A stretch of DNA of 64,000 bases from Mucilaginibacter pedocola (GCF_002013915.1 NZ_MBTF01000004.1:186001-250000); one strand, 5' to 3'; shown: positions 10,262-18,781, numbered from the stretch's first letter. A program made the numbers and translations. Notes: a model not told the origin generated them from the sequence alone.

Positions 10262-10768
10262 TTAATTCTGCGCAGGCGGCGGTGGAGGAGGAGGCGTACC
10301 TGCTGGGCCACCCGGAGGCGGCGGAACACCTGGCCCACCAGGGCCCGGGCCGTGTTTAGGCGGTTTCACAATTTCGGGGTGCGAGGTGCCGCGGTGGCAG
10401 GTGTTGCAGTTAACACCTGTTTGCATTACCATGCCCAGGCTATCTTTTTTAGCGCCAAAGTATTTTTTATTGAGGGCCGCGGTCATTTTAAACATATCGC
10501 GGGCCATTTGCTTTTCGGGCTTGGCATCGCTGGCGAAGTCCATTTTGTTGGTGCTTTCGTTGCGCGCGTGGCAAAAGTTGCAACGCACACCGAGGGCCAT
10601 ATTCCAGCCTTCCATAACGTCGTGCAATTGTTCGCCCGTTATTTTCTTAGGCAGCACTTTAAGGTTTTCAAACTTATGCTCCTCGGCAGGAGGGGCGGGG
10701 GACATGGCCATAAACGCCACTACAGACAGCAGCGCAGCCACAGCGGTTAATTTTTTGTTGATCGTCAT
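10262..10768 (-). CDS. Exported c-type cytochrome, photosynthetic-reaction-centre cytochrome-like (CytC_RC)
   Basis: 168 residues with an N-terminal hydrophobic export signal (AVAALLSVVAFMAM). Two CXXCH heme motifs are present (CNFCH near residue 62 and CNTCH near residue 121), with methionines between them, the layout of the CytC_RC family found outside phototrophs in Bacteroidota and Acidobacteriota. The segment LKVLPKKITGEQLHDVMEGW before the first heme is also typical. The last ~35 residues are a low-complexity Pro/Gly tail (GPGGPGVPPPPGGP) that the family core does not need. Probably a periplasmic electron carrier. It shares a bidirectional terminator with the convergent SRPBCC gene. Confidence 0.85.
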   Translation of the reverse strand: MTINKKLTAVAALLSVVAFMAMSPAPPAEEHKFENLKVLPKKITGEQLHDVMEGWNMALGVRCNFCHARNESTNKMDFASDAKPEKQMARDMFKMTAALNKKYFGAKKDSLGMVMQTGVNCNTCHRGTSHPEIVKPPKHGPGPGGPGVPPPPGGPAGTPPPPPPPAQN

Positions 10769-10887
10769 TTTCTTGGAGCGGTTTAAATTACTACTAAGCT
10801 AACCCAAAAAAATGATAAAAGTTCGAATCAAAACATAAATGTTACAGAAATGTCATTTTTTGTGCGTTGGAACATCAATGGAGCCTG

Positions 10888-11733
10888 TTATTGAATAAAG
10901 GGCTCTATCATTTCTTCGCTAATCTCCCATAATTTAAGCCTGGCGGCATCGTCGGTTGCCGTGGCAGAAGGCGTTTTTACCTTCATATCGCTAAAATATT
11001 TACCGCTTTTTGCGTCTATACGGCTGCCTGTTGCCAAAAAGATGCTGGTTTGTGCGCCTTGCTCTGCTGTTATCATAAAAGGGGTGCCCAGCCACAATAG
11101 GGTTTTGCCAAAACCGGTGAGCCCTTCGCCAAAGGCCGTGCTTACCATGCCCGGGTGCAAGGCGAATGATGTAACGCCCTTTGTTCCAAATTTTACGGCC
11201 GCAGTACGTGTGAAGTAAATATTGAAAAGCTTGGCCATGGCGTAGGCTTTAATGGGCGAATATTCGGTATGGTCCCAATTAATGTCTTTAAAGCGAGCCT
11301 TGCCAATGCGGTGGGCATCGCTGCTAACGTTGATGATGCGCGCCTGCCCGCGTTCGAGCAGTGGGAGCATGGCGTTGGTAAGTAGAAAGTGCCCGAGGTG
11401 GTTTACAGCAAACGTCATCTCGAAACCGTCTTTAGTAGTTTCTCGCTGGTTGAATATACCGCCGGCGTTGTTGATAAGTACATTTACCGACATCAGGCTG
11501 CTTTTCAGCGTATCGGCAGCGCTGCGCACGCTGTCCATATCCGCCAGGTCGCAAAAAACGGTGTATATATTATTGTTTTTGGATTTGCTGATAAGTTCTT
11601 GCTTTACCTGCTCACCTTTGTCCATATCGCGTACCAGCAGGTACAGGGCGTGGTCTTTTTTTGCAAGGGCAAGTGCGGTTTCTTTTCCTATGCCGGATGT
11701 TGCGCCGGTGATAACAGTGGTTGTAATTGGCAT
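10888..11733 (-). CDS. Short-chain dehydrogenase/reductase (retinol-dehydrogenase-like)
   Basis: 281 residues, a cytoplasmic Rossmann-fold SDR. The cofactor motif TGATSGIGKETA is at residues ~8-19, NNAGG near 90, and the catalytic pair is in YAMAK near 170. The subgroup resembles eukaryotic-type retinol dehydrogenase/WW-domain oxidoreductase-like SDRs, but substrate cannot be predicted. NADP preference is only suggested by the absence of an acidic residue straight after strand 2. It stands alone, separated from neighbours by 119 bp and 140 bp. Confidence 0.85.
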   Translation of the reverse strand: MPITTTVITGATSGIGKETALALAKKDHALYLLVRDMDKGEQVKQELISKSKNNNIYTVFCDLADMDSVRSAADTLKSSLMSVNVLINNAGGIFNQRETTKDGFEMTFAVNHLGHFLLTNAMLPLLERGQARIINVSSDAHRIGKARFKDINWDHTEYSPIKAYAMAKLFNIYFTRTAAVKFGTKGVTSFALHPGMVSTAFGEGLTGFGKTLLWLGTPFMITAEQGAQTSIFLATGSRIDAKSGKYFSDMKVKTPSATATDDAARLKLWEISEEMIEPFIQ

Positions 11734-11873
11734 TGTGATAAATACTAAAACGGGAGAATTTACTACCCAAAACTAATATTTTGGGCGGTATTTGCCAATA
11801 GCGTGGGGTGGTAATGGGGGGTTATTTCACGCAAAGGTGCCAAGCCGCAAAGAAAATTGTTTGAACGACGTGG

Positions 11874-12338
11874 TTATTTTAATTCCAAAAACAACAATAG
11901 CTCATCTATGAGCGGTACCTGCGCAGGCACTAATTTCTGTTTAGCAGTTTCGGTATCAAACCAATCGGCCCGGTCAATCTCTGCAAAGCTTGCCGTTTTG
12001 CCCGAGCGGGGCGGCCATTCCATCTCAAAGTAATTGCTTTTGATATTGCCCGCATCTATATCGGCCTCAACTGCCCAGGCATATACTACCTTGCCGTTTT
12101 TATATTTTACCGGTGTCAAAGCCACAAATTTTCCGGCGATGTTATGGCCGGTTTCTTCGGTAAACTCGCGTTGGGCGGCATGCAGTGGTTCTTCATCATC
12201 TTCAAATTCGCCTTTGGGTATGCTCCATACGCCCGCATCTTTATTTTTGAAGAAAGGCCCGCCGGGGTGCGCCAAAAATACCTGCAATTGTTTATCGCTG
12301 AATCTGTAGGCTAATATCCCCGCGCTTTGTTTTGGCAT
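11874..12338 (-). CDS. NUDIX hydrolase
   Basis: 154 residues. A full Nudix box is present: G43 (x5) E49 (x7) R57-E58-x3-E62-x-G64, in the stretch GEFEDDEEPLHAAQREFTEE. The N-terminus (SAGILAYRF...LQVFLAHPGGPFF) and WSIPKGE are typical of the diadenosine-polyphosphate/NTP-cleaning type often annotated as NUDIX domain-containing. Cytoplasmic, Mg-dependent hydrolysis of a nucleoside diphosphate linked to X; X is unknown. Divergent from the START-like gene, with start codons 75 bp apart. Confidence 0.9.
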   Translation of the reverse strand: MPKQSAGILAYRFSDKQLQVFLAHPGGPFFKNKDAGVWSIPKGEFEDDEEPLHAAQREFTEETGHNIAGKFVALTPVKYKNGKVVYAWAVEADIDAGNIKSNYFEMEWPPRSGKTASFAEIDRADWFDTETAKQKLVPAQVPLIDELLLFLELK

Positions 12339-12413
12339 CCTGATAGTTTTTATGGCAAAATAGCAAAACGCAAAGTTTTATACTTAGTTTTATCTGTACC
12401 AATTAACTGTATT

Positions 12414-12911
12414 ATGGAAGATAACAGGTGGAAACAATTTAAGCTTTGCGGCGACTACAACGTAGACCTGCGCAGCCTTTATATGGCCTGGGCAACACCC
12501 GCCGGGCTGGAGAAATGGTTTTTACGCAAAGCCGATTTTTATACCCTACCCATGCGCCATCGCGATGGTGACGAGCAGATAGGCAAGGATGATACCTACA
12601 CCTGGTACTGGCATGGTTACGATAATAACGTTACCGAAAAAGGCGTAGTGCTGGAAGCGAACGGTAAAGATCTTATCAAATTCACCTTCACTGGCAAAAG
12701 CGTGGTAACGGTAGCATTCAGCACGCGGAATGGGCTCACCATCATCGACCTTACCCAAGAGGATATCCCCGAAGAAACCGACCCCGAAAAGAACCTGCTG
12801 GTGCAATGCCAAATAGGGTGGACATTCTACCTCACCAACCTAAAATCGGTAATGGAGGGTGGTAAGGACCTGCGTAATAAAAGGGTGGAGTTGATGACTT
12901 GTTTTAAGTAA
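12414..12911 (+). CDS. START-like (SRPBCC) domain protein
   Basis: 165 residues from the ATG at 12414 (MEDNRWKQF); upstream in-frame ATG codons would extend into the divergent NUDIX promoter region. The sequence YNVDLRSLYMAWATPAGLEKWFLRKADF matches the AHSA1/START-like pattern, followed by an alternating beta-sheet region and a long C-terminal helix (FYLTNLKSVMEGGKDLRN). Function unknown; the family binds hydrophobic ligands. Followed 75 bp later by riboflavin synthase with its own promoter-like sequence. Confidence 0.8.
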   Translation: MEDNRWKQFKLCGDYNVDLRSLYMAWATPAGLEKWFLRKADFYTLPMRHRDGDEQIGKDDTYTWYWHGYDNNVTEKGVVLEANGKDLIKFTFTGKSVVTVAFSTRNGLTIIDLTQEDIPEETDPEKNLLVQCQIGWTFYLTNLKSVMEGGKDLRNKRVELMTCFK

Positions 12912-12974
12912 TACAGTGATATTTTATGCCTCGCCTGTGACAATCACCTTATCAAATTCCATCTTCAAAAACAC

Positions 12975-12982
12975 TAATTTTG
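12975..12982 (+). promoter_or_regulatory. Bacteroidota -7 promoter element of ribE
   Basis: TAATTTTG matches the TAnnTTTG -7 consensus of Bacteroidota. It ends only 4 nt before the ribE ATG at 12987, so transcription would start at or next to the start codon. No convincing -33 TTG was found at the usual distance. Confidence 0.5.
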
Positions 12983-12986
12983 CGCC

Positions 12987-13571
12987 ATGTTTACAGGTAT
13001 TATAGAAACTTTAGGCAAGATAACCGATCTGCGTGCCGAGCATGGTAATTTGCACATCACTGTAGAATCTGCCATTACCAACGAATTGAAAATAGACCAA
13101 TCGGTAGCGCATAACGGCGTTTGCTTAACCGTGGTTGGGCTTACCGATACCACGCATACCGTTACGGCCATTGAAGAAACACTAAATAAAACCAGCCTCG
13201 GCCACCTCAAAGTTGGCGAACCTGTTAACCTGGAGCGCTGTATGCAAATGAATGCCCGGCTTGATGGGCACATCGTTCAGGGCCATGTAGACCAAACTGC
13301 CATCTGCACCAAATATACCGAACTGGATGGTAGCTGGGAATACACTTTTCAGTACGACTCATCCATCGGTAATGTAACGGTAGAGAAAGGTTCGATCTGC
13401 GTGAACGGTATCAGCCTTACGGTGGTAAATTCAGGGCCAAATTATTTTTCGGTTGCCATTATCCCTTACACTTACGAACATACCAACCTGCATAACGTAC
13501 GCGAAGGCAGTGTAGTGAACCTGGAGTTTGATATTATAGGTAAGTATGTGGCGAGGCTGATGAACAGATAA
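12987..13571 (+). CDS. ribE: Riboflavin synthase, alpha subunit
   Basis: 194 residues, the normal length. It starts with the family signature MFTGIIETLG and has the expected two tandem lumazine-binding domains (1-~95 and ~96-190), each with its own barrel: NGVCLTVVG near residue 46 and the matching VNGISLTVVN near 145. LDGHIVQGHVDQ marks the domain junction. It catalyses dismutation of two 6,7-dimethyl-8-ribityllumazine to riboflavin, in the cytoplasm as a trimer. The gene appears monocistronic; a palindromic repeat follows directly. Confidence 0.97.
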   Translation: MFTGIIETLGKITDLRAEHGNLHITVESAITNELKIDQSVAHNGVCLTVVGLTDTTHTVTAIEETLNKTSLGHLKVGEPVNLERCMQMNARLDGHIVQGHVDQTAICTKYTELDGSWEYTFQYDSSIGNVTVEKGSICVNGISLTVVNSGPNYFSVAIIPYTYEHTNLHNVREGSVVNLEFDIIGKYVARLMNR

Positions 13572-13576
13572 ATTAG

Positions 13577-13646
13577 CCGTAGAGACGCGATACTTCGCGT
13601 CTCTTTGATTTGCAAACGGGAGACGCGCAGTATCGCGTCTCTACGG
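13577..13646. repeat. REP-like nested palindrome
   Basis: Perfect 16-bp outer arms CCGTAGAGACGCGATA (13577-13592) and its reverse complement (13631-13646). Each arm forms its own smaller hairpin with AGAGACGCG / CGCGTCTCT. It sits between the ends of the convergent ribE and TPR genes and may double as a terminator structure. Confidence 0.85.
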
Positions 13647-13656
13647 TTAGAAAATC

Positions 13657-14787
13657 TTATTCGCTTACCCGTGCCTTTGCATACGCTATATATTGTTTCT
13701 CCCCGGCAGAAGGCTTTGCCGCCAAATATTTCCTGTAATACTTTACCGCCGTTTTCTTATCCTTCAAATGCACTTCATACAAGCTGGCCAGCGAATAATA
13801 CAGCATAGGGCTGGCATCAAACTGCATCCCTTTTTGGTAGGCCGCCACGGCCTTTTTATAGCGGGTTAGTTTCTCGTTGCTATCAGCGATTTCGCCGTAG
13901 TAGGAGGCTATGCTTTCTGATATACCATCCTTAATCGCTTTCTCCAATAACGCTATAGCCTGCTTGTTATCTTTCAAGGCTTTAAAACACATGGCCGCAT
14001 AATAATAGGTATATTCGTTTTGCATGAGCGGGGGGATATCGGCAAAGGTTTCGGCGCCGCAGGTGTAGTTTTTGGTATTGTAATAGGCAACGCCAAGGTT
14101 GGTACGTGTAAGCGTAGATTCGTTTCCCTTATGCAGCAGTGTTAGGCAGGCATCAATGGTTTCGGGCCATTTCTTTTGCGCATAAAACAATTTCATCAGG
14201 CTTTGCAACAGTACTATGTTTTCCGGGTCGGCGGCTATGGCTTTAGTGAGTACTTTCTCGGCCTGTGGCAGTAGTTTTATATCGATATAGCGGTTGGCCA
14301 GGTCGGCTGCTACATCGGGTTCGGCAGCGTTTAGTTTATTAGCGCGCTGCAGGTAAGCTATCTGCGAGCCGAAGTCGGCATTGTCTTTACTTATCTGCGC
14401 CAGTTGTTTGTAAACCATAAAATTGGTGGTGTCTTTAGCTACAATGCGTTTATAATACATCTCGGCTTTTGCCGAATTACCACGGCGCAGGTTGATGCTT
14501 CCCAGGCTAAACAGTACGGCCGTGCGGGTAGAATCGAGCACATAAATGCGCTGATAATAGCCCTCAGCTTCGGGCAGGCGACCGGCCATATTGGTAGTGT
14601 AGGCCAGTTGCGACAGTGCCTTGATATCTGATATAGGTTCCGTGTAAACGGTTTTCAGATAGTCGGCTGCATCTGCAAAGCGTTGATTTTGGTAATAGTC
14701 TAATAGCCGGGCATCATCAGCTTTGGTTTGGGCAAAAGATGTGTTTAGCACAATGCTTAACAGTAATATAGGCAGGATGTATTTCAT
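13657..14787 (-). CDS. Exported tetratricopeptide-repeat protein
   Basis: 376 residues with signal peptide MKYILPILLLSIVLNTSFAQ. The rest is a continuous array of TPR motifs, roughly nine: for example AEGYYQRIYVLDSTRTAVLF, AEMYYKRIVAKDTTNFMVYK, AEKVLTKAIAADPENIVLLQ, and near the end KAVAAYQKGMQFDASPMLYY and AVKYYRKYLAAKPSAGEKQY. This should be a periplasmic alpha-solenoid scaffold. The partner is unknown and there is no informative neighbour. Convergent with ribE across a palindromic repeat. Confidence 0.87.
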   Translation of the reverse strand: MKYILPILLLSIVLNTSFAQTKADDARLLDYYQNQRFADAADYLKTVYTEPISDIKALSQLAYTTNMAGRLPEAEGYYQRIYVLDSTRTAVLFSLGSINLRRGNSAKAEMYYKRIVAKDTTNFMVYKQLAQISKDNADFGSQIAYLQRANKLNAAEPDVAADLANRYIDIKLLPQAEKVLTKAIAADPENIVLLQSLMKLFYAQKKWPETIDACLTLLHKGNESTLTRTNLGVAYYNTKNYTCGAETFADIPPLMQNEYTYYYAAMCFKALKDNKQAIALLEKAIKDGISESIASYYGEIADSNEKLTRYKKAVAAYQKGMQFDASPMLYYSLASLYEVHLKDKKTAVKYYRKYLAAKPSAGEKQYIAYAKARVSE

Positions 14788-14982
14788 ATAACTAAATTAT
14801 TAGTTATAAATCAAACTTCCAATTATTTTTTGGATCTCACCGATTTTAGGGCACCGATTCCATTGATTTTTATCAACGATTCCACCGATTAGGTCTGATT
14901 TCACCGATTGGGAAAATAGGGGAGATGATTGTTTGGCACGGTGCTTGAATGTAGTTAGGTACATTTACTAAAAACACAAATT

Positions 14983-15270
14983 ATGGATAAGTTGAAGAAA
15001 TTTGGATTGATGGAGAAAATAGTACACGAGCTGGAAGACCTGAAAAACAGCCAGCAGGCCATCATCCAAAAAATAGCAAAAATAGAGGTAGATAACATTG
15101 ATTTGGGCGATAAACGCCTGGAAAAAGACCTGCCCGATATGCACCAGCGTGTGGCCGATAACCTGGACACCATTGCTGCCATACTGGAAGATTTTGCAAA
15201 ACAAACCGACGAGTACAGCAATAAAAACAATATAGCTGCATTAAAAGAGCAGGAAGCGTTAGCTAATTAA
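14983..15270 (+). CDS. Small coiled-coil protein
   Basis: 95 residues, highly charged and almost entirely helical (LMEKIVHELEDLKNSQQAII; LDTIAAILEDFAKQTDEYSN) with heptad-like hydrophobic spacing. No signal peptide and no known domain recognised. Supported as real by a good ATG, plausible codon use and a strong terminator hairpin 49 bp after its stop. Transcribed divergently from the TPR gene. Function unknown. Confidence 0.65.
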   Translation: MDKLKKFGLMEKIVHELEDLKNSQQAIIQKIAKIEVDNIDLGDKRLEKDLPDMHQRVADNLDTIAAILEDFAKQTDEYSNKNNIAALKEQEALAN

Positions 15271-15318
15271 TTGAGCTACGCCCCCTAACCCCCTGAAGGG
15301 GGAACTTTTTTAAATACT

Positions 15319-15346
15319 AAAATGGCCCCAGCGATGGGGCTATTTT
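15319..15346 (+). terminator. Intrinsic terminator
   Basis: AAAATGGCCCCA (15319-15330) pairs with TGGGGCTATTTT (15335-15346), 11 of 12 pairs, GCGA tetraloop, T-rich 3' side. It lies after the small coiled-coil gene. A short GC-rich palindrome (CCCCCTGAAGGGGG, about 15291-15304) precedes it. Confidence 0.75.
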
Positions 15347-15353
15347 ATTGTCT

Positions 15354-15462
15354 CGTCATGCTGAACTTGGTTCAGTACCCCACTCGGCAGGTAGCGTTCA
15401 TGCAAAGCGGCTTTACGTTGTGGCTTGTATGATGGGGTGCTGAAACAAGTTACAGCATGACG
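15354..15462. repeat. Dispersed hairpin repeat, GTCATnCTGAA family, copy 1
   Basis: A ~109-bp intergenic element with inverted ends (CGTCATGCTGAAC ... ACAGCATGACG) and inner arms (GTACCCCAC / GGGGTGCTGAA). The core contains GGCAGGTAGCG, TTCATGCAAAG and TTGTGGCTTGTATGATGGGG. Related copies are at 18609-18714 (inverted) and 23815-23920. Confidence 0.8.
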
Positions 15463-15473
15463 TTAGTTGTTTT

Positions 15474-16505
15474 TTATTTCAAAGCCGTCTCAAAAAACTT
15501 CGCAGCCACATTGCCCACTTGCTGATGTACAGCTTTGCGGTTTACGCTTGCATTATCGTTAAAATATACCTCGCCGGCTGCTTTGGTTTCTTCTGTCGCT
15601 TCGTTCAGGAAAACGTAATGCCCTGTTTTACCGGGGATGATGAGCAGTTTGCTTTTGGGTATGAATTTGTGGTAATAGACCGCATTGGTTTTGATAGGGG
15701 CAATACTGTCGCTTTGCGAACCAACTATATACAGTGGCGCTGTTATACGTACCAACTGCGCTTTGCTTTTAAATGCCTGCCCTATGGCCGGGCAAATGGC
15801 AAAGAAAGCTTTTATGCGCTTATCCTTAAGGTCGGGACTGTTACGGAATGATTGGTCTGCTGCTTTTTCGTCTACCTGTTCTAAAAGGTTCGGGAACTCG
15901 GGGATGGTGGTTTCTTTAATGCCTTCCGGGGTATTGCTAAAGGCTTTTAAAGCATTAAAGTCCATTTTACCGCCTGCAAGGGCAATTACCGTGTAGCCGC
16001 CTATGGAGAAACCTGCAGCGCCGATTCGGTTGGCATCAATGGCTTTACCCCATTCTTTATCGTTCAGCAAACCGGTAAGTACAAAGCTGATATCCTGCGG
16101 GCGTTGCCATGGGGTTATAAAGTTGATGGCTATTTTATTATCGTAAGTGTTGCCCCAATGATCTACCGAGGCTACAATAAAGCCTTTCTGCACCAGCGCA
16201 TCTGCCAACCACTCTAAAGTAATACGGCCGCCACCTGTGCCGTGCGATAGCATGATGAGCGGATGTTTACCTTCGGGTAGCTTAGCATCCCGAACGGTTG
16301 AGGTATGCACAAAAGGGTAGTGGGGTATCACAAAAGGTTCGCGGCTATCGGTTGTGGGGTACCAAACTTCGGTAACCAGCGGGCGTTGCCGGGCGGTATC
16401 GTTATACTTAATAGTACGCTGGCCTATTTTGGTGGCTTGCGCGCCGGCTATCAATGGCAGTGCCGCCGCCGCTACAATTATGATGTGTTTTACAATGCTT
16501 TTCAT
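15474..16505 (-). CDS. Exported alpha/beta hydrolase (dienelactone-hydrolase / PAF-acetylhydrolase-like)
   Basis: 343 residues from the ATG at 16505, chosen because it begins a signal peptide (MKSIVKHIIIVAAAALPLIA, then GAQ); a longer in-frame ORF upstream adds 16 non-signal residues. The fold is alpha/beta hydrolase: PLIMLSHGTGGGR oxyanion loop, VASVDHWGN, nucleophile elbow G-A-A-G-F-S-I-G-G-Y near residue 180, and a late histidine in PGKTGHYVFLNE. An acidic residue in GSQSDSIAP completes the likely triad. Predicted periplasmic esterase/lipase of unknown substrate. The Crp/Fnr-type regulator gene lies 53 bp upstream on the same strand and may be co-transcribed. Confidence 0.82.
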   Translation of the reverse strand: MKSIVKHIIIVAAAALPLIAGAQATKIGQRTIKYNDTARQRPLVTEVWYPTTDSREPFVIPHYPFVHTSTVRDAKLPEGKHPLIMLSHGTGGGRITLEWLADALVQKGFIVASVDHWGNTYDNKIAINFITPWQRPQDISFVLTGLLNDKEWGKAIDANRIGAAGFSIGGYTVIALAGGKMDFNALKAFSNTPEGIKETTIPEFPNLLEQVDEKAADQSFRNSPDLKDKRIKAFFAICPAIGQAFKSKAQLVRITAPLYIVGSQSDSIAPIKTNAVYYHKFIPKSKLLIIPGKTGHYVFLNEATEETKAAGEVYFNDNASVNRKAVHQQVGNVAAKFFETALK

Positions 16506-16558
16506 ACAGCAAAACAAGGCATTAACCGCCGCTTGAAATTTGACAAATGTCAAATAAT

Positions 16559-17128
16559 TTACTTTTTCGATTTCAGGCGGCTTAGGGTTTCCTGCGAGAT
16601 GCCCAGGTAGTCGGCTATGATTTTATTGGGCAGCCGCCGGATTATTTCGGGGTTGGTATCCATCAGGTGCCGGTAACGTTGGGTGGCATCCATGGTGATG
16701 AGGCTTTCGATGCGTTTGATGGAGGCAATGTAGTCGCGTTCGAGGCTGATGAGGTACACGCGTTCCCAACCGGGGATGGTATCTAACAGTTCACGGAAAT
16801 CGTGATGGTTAATGTACAGCGCCTCGGTAGGTTCGATGCTTTGAATATAGGCCAATGAAGGCTCCTGTAAAGTAAAACTGGGGAATGCCGTACCGAAACG
16901 CCCCTCGGTGATCAGGAATCGGGTAGACTCTTTACCGTTCACATCCATCATATACACCCGCAGGCAGCCCGAGTTTACAAAATAAATGTAAGGGCATACA
17001 TCGCCTGCCTGTAATAATATCTCGTTCCGCCCGGTCTTCTTCAGCCTGAATTTTTGGCAAAACTCATCCAGTGCAGCTTCATCGGCAACCATATTGCGGG
17101 AAAGATATTGTTTGAGCTGGGTGTACAT
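16559..17128 (-). CDS. Crp/Fnr-family transcriptional regulator
   Basis: 189 residues from the ATG at 17128 (MYTQLKQYLSRNM); an upstream in-frame ATG at 17161 lies inside a dispersed repeat and is rejected. An N-terminal cyclic-nucleotide-binding-type beta-roll (residues ~20-120, with ILLQAGDVCPYIYFVNSGCL) is followed by a short HTH region (IADYLGISQETLSRLKSKK). No iron-sulfur cysteine cluster like that of FNR is evident. Such compact Crp-like regulators are common in Bacteroidota, and the ligand is unknown. Directly upstream of the hydrolase gene. Confidence 0.87.
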   Translation of the reverse strand: MYTQLKQYLSRNMVADEAALDEFCQKFRLKKTGRNEILLQAGDVCPYIYFVNSGCLRVYMMDVNGKESTRFLITEGRFGTAFPSFTLQEPSLAYIQSIEPTEALYINHHDFRELLDTIPGWERVYLISLERDYIASIKRIESLITMDATQRYRHLMDTNPEIIRRLPNKIIADYLGISQETLSRLKSKK

Positions 17129-17156
17129 TGATGAGGGCAAGATAACAAATCCCCTT

Positions 17157-17458
17157 GTCATGCTGAGGGACGAAGCATCTATTCGCCAACATGCAAAGCG
17201 GCTATTGCTTTGTGGCTATCAGATCCTTCGCTCGCGCTCAGGATGACAAATTAAAAAGGTTGTCATGCTGAGGGACGAAGCATCTAATCGCCGATATGCA
17301 AGGCGGTTATTACATTGTGGCTATTAGATCCTTCGCTGCGCTCAAGGATGACAAATTAAAAAATGTTGTTATGCTGAGGGACGAAGCATCTAATCGCCGA
17401 CATGCAAGGCGGTTATTGCATTGTGGCTAATAGATCCTTCGCTACGCTCAAGGATGAC
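17157..17458. repeat. Three tandem copies of a 91-bp hairpin repeat
   Basis: Copies at 17157-17247, 17262-17352 and 17368-17458, each exactly 91 bp and spaced by 14-15 bp of A/T-rich sequence (aaattaaaaa...). Each starts GTCATGCTGAGGGACGAAGC (third copy GTTATG...) and ends with the inverse GATCCTTCGCT...CTCAAGGATGAC. This fills most of the 346-bp gap between the Crp-like gene and the next gene; no other feature is seen there. Confidence 0.9.
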
Positions 17459-17474
17459 AAATGGGAAGAACCGC

Positions 17475-18449
17475 TTACTGATACTGTATATATACCGGCA
17501 TCGGTTTCAAACTCAAAACCTCTTTTGGTGTAAGCATACGGTTCGGCGCGTTCTTGATGTCGTTTTTATAGAATAGCTTAAAACCGGTGAATTGTACGGG
17601 TTCGCCCTGTACAAAGTATTTGTAAGTGCCGCGTTTCAGTTCCGGCGGGCCCCAGCCGTCCATGTCCATTACAAATTGTACGTTATTGCGCAGTTTTATA
17701 TCCTGGTAATTGGTAACCATGCGCTTAGTAAAGCGGTGTACCACAAAAACTTTTGGCGGCAGGTTGTATTTAATGCAAAGCTTGCTCAGGTAATCGGTAA
17801 CGTAGTTAATATCCGTAGCATCAAAGGTACCTATGCGTTTGCCAGGCACGCTGCCTTCCTTCATTGAAAATTCCGGGTCGATGCCGAAGTGCACGTTGGG
17901 CATTTTTAAATATTTTTCCAGCAGCGGGAGTTCGGTTTGTACGGTGCTGTAGCCTACCTGTATATCTAAAAAAACCAAAGCATTAATAGGCTTTGCCATC
18001 TCAATAACCTTATCTATCTGGCTAAAAGGCATGCGCAGGTTATAGCGGCCGCCTGCACCGGCATCGGCCTGCGCGGTTACGCATATATAATGCAGGGCCG
18101 GGACAACGGGTGTTAGTGTATCTGCAGCTTCCCAAACTTTCACTTCGGCCATTAACCTGCGGCGCATCTCCACGGGTTCGTACTGGCCTAATGCACCCAT
18201 GTTTTTGCTGTACATATTGCCGTAGTAAGCCACTATGCGGTTGAACGGCAAAATAGCACCGGGCAGGGGATAAGGCGCCTTTTTAACCGGCCAGCGTTTA
18301 TCGCCATTGGCCATACGGTTCATCAGCGAATCATATTTAGCGGTATCGATAGCAGCGGGTTTGGCGGTGGTGTCCTGCGGAGTGGTTTGTGCGAAGGAGC
18401 TTGCTTTAAAAGCGATGAGGAGCAGTAGGGTGCAGAAGATGTTTTTCAA
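17475..18449 (-). CDS. Exported protein of unknown function (possible TIM-barrel fold)
   Basis: 324 residues with a clear signal peptide (MKNIFCTLLLLIAFKASSFA, then QTTPQ), then a Thr/Pro/Ala-rich linker. The body alternates strands and helices: LPFNRIVAYYGNMYSKNMGALG, INALVFLDIQVGYSTVQ, VHFGIDPEFSM, PPKVFVVHRFTKRM and VQFVMDMDGWGPPELK. The acidic ends of strands (DPEF, MDMDGWG) look like a (beta/alpha)8 enzyme active-site face. I do not recognise a named family; similar exported proteins occur in Bacteroidota. Predicted periplasmic. Stands alone between repeat-rich gaps. Confidence 0.7.
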   Translation of the reverse strand: MKNIFCTLLLLIAFKASSFAQTTPQDTTAKPAAIDTAKYDSLMNRMANGDKRWPVKKAPYPLPGAILPFNRIVAYYGNMYSKNMGALGQYEPVEMRRRLMAEVKVWEAADTLTPVVPALHYICVTAQADAGAGGRYNLRMPFSQIDKVIEMAKPINALVFLDIQVGYSTVQTELPLLEKYLKMPNVHFGIDPEFSMKEGSVPGKRIGTFDATDINYVTDYLSKLCIKYNLPPKVFVVHRFTKRMVTNYQDIKLRNNVQFVMDMDGWGPPELKRGTYKYFVQGEPVQFTGFKLFYKNDIKNAPNRMLTPKEVLSLKPMPVYIQYQ

Positions 18450-18560
18450 GTGCGTTATTTTAGATGGTATTAACGCGCAAGATAGCTTTAGGTTCTTAAG
18501 TGCCGAAATAGAATTGACAACTTTTAAAATTTGTCAAATCTTAGTAGGGTTTAAAAGCAA

Positions 18561-18764
18561 AATAGCGATGGGTGTTAAACCCATCGCTATTAATAATATT
18601 TCATAATTGTCATCCTGAACTTGTTTCAGGACCCCATTATACAAGCCACAATGCAAAGCTGCTTAGCATTACCGCTACCTGCCGTGTGGGGTGCCGAAAT
18701 AAATTCGGCATGACGTGTTTGTGATATTACTGTCATAGCGATGGGTTTCAAACCCATCGCTATG
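18561..18764. repeat. Composite repeat: copy 2 of the GTCATnCTGAA element flanked by two matching palindromes
   Basis: Palindrome AATAGCGATGGGT / ACCCATCGCTATT (18561-18573 and 18579-18591), then the dispersed hairpin element in inverted orientation (18609-18714), then a second palindrome of the same family (18734-18748 and 18750-18764, CATAGCGATGGGTTT and its complement). This accounts for most of the 332-bp gap between the unknown exported protein and hscA. Confidence 0.85.
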
Positions 18765-18781
18765 TAGGCGTGTTTTGAATC

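Noticed and set aside
10247..10802. Plus-strand ORFs opposite the cytochrome gene
   Set aside because: Arg/His-rich translations are antisense shadows of a GC-rich gene with clear heme motifs on the minus strand.
10815..10845. tRNA-like GTTCGAATC
   Set aside because: Only the T-loop-like word is present; no acceptor, D or anticodon stems can be drawn.
17157..17458. CRISPR-like array (regular repeats)
   Set aside because: Repeats are 91 bp with hairpin ends and the gaps are 14-15 bp of A/T-rich, similar sequence; no spacer diversity and no cas genes.
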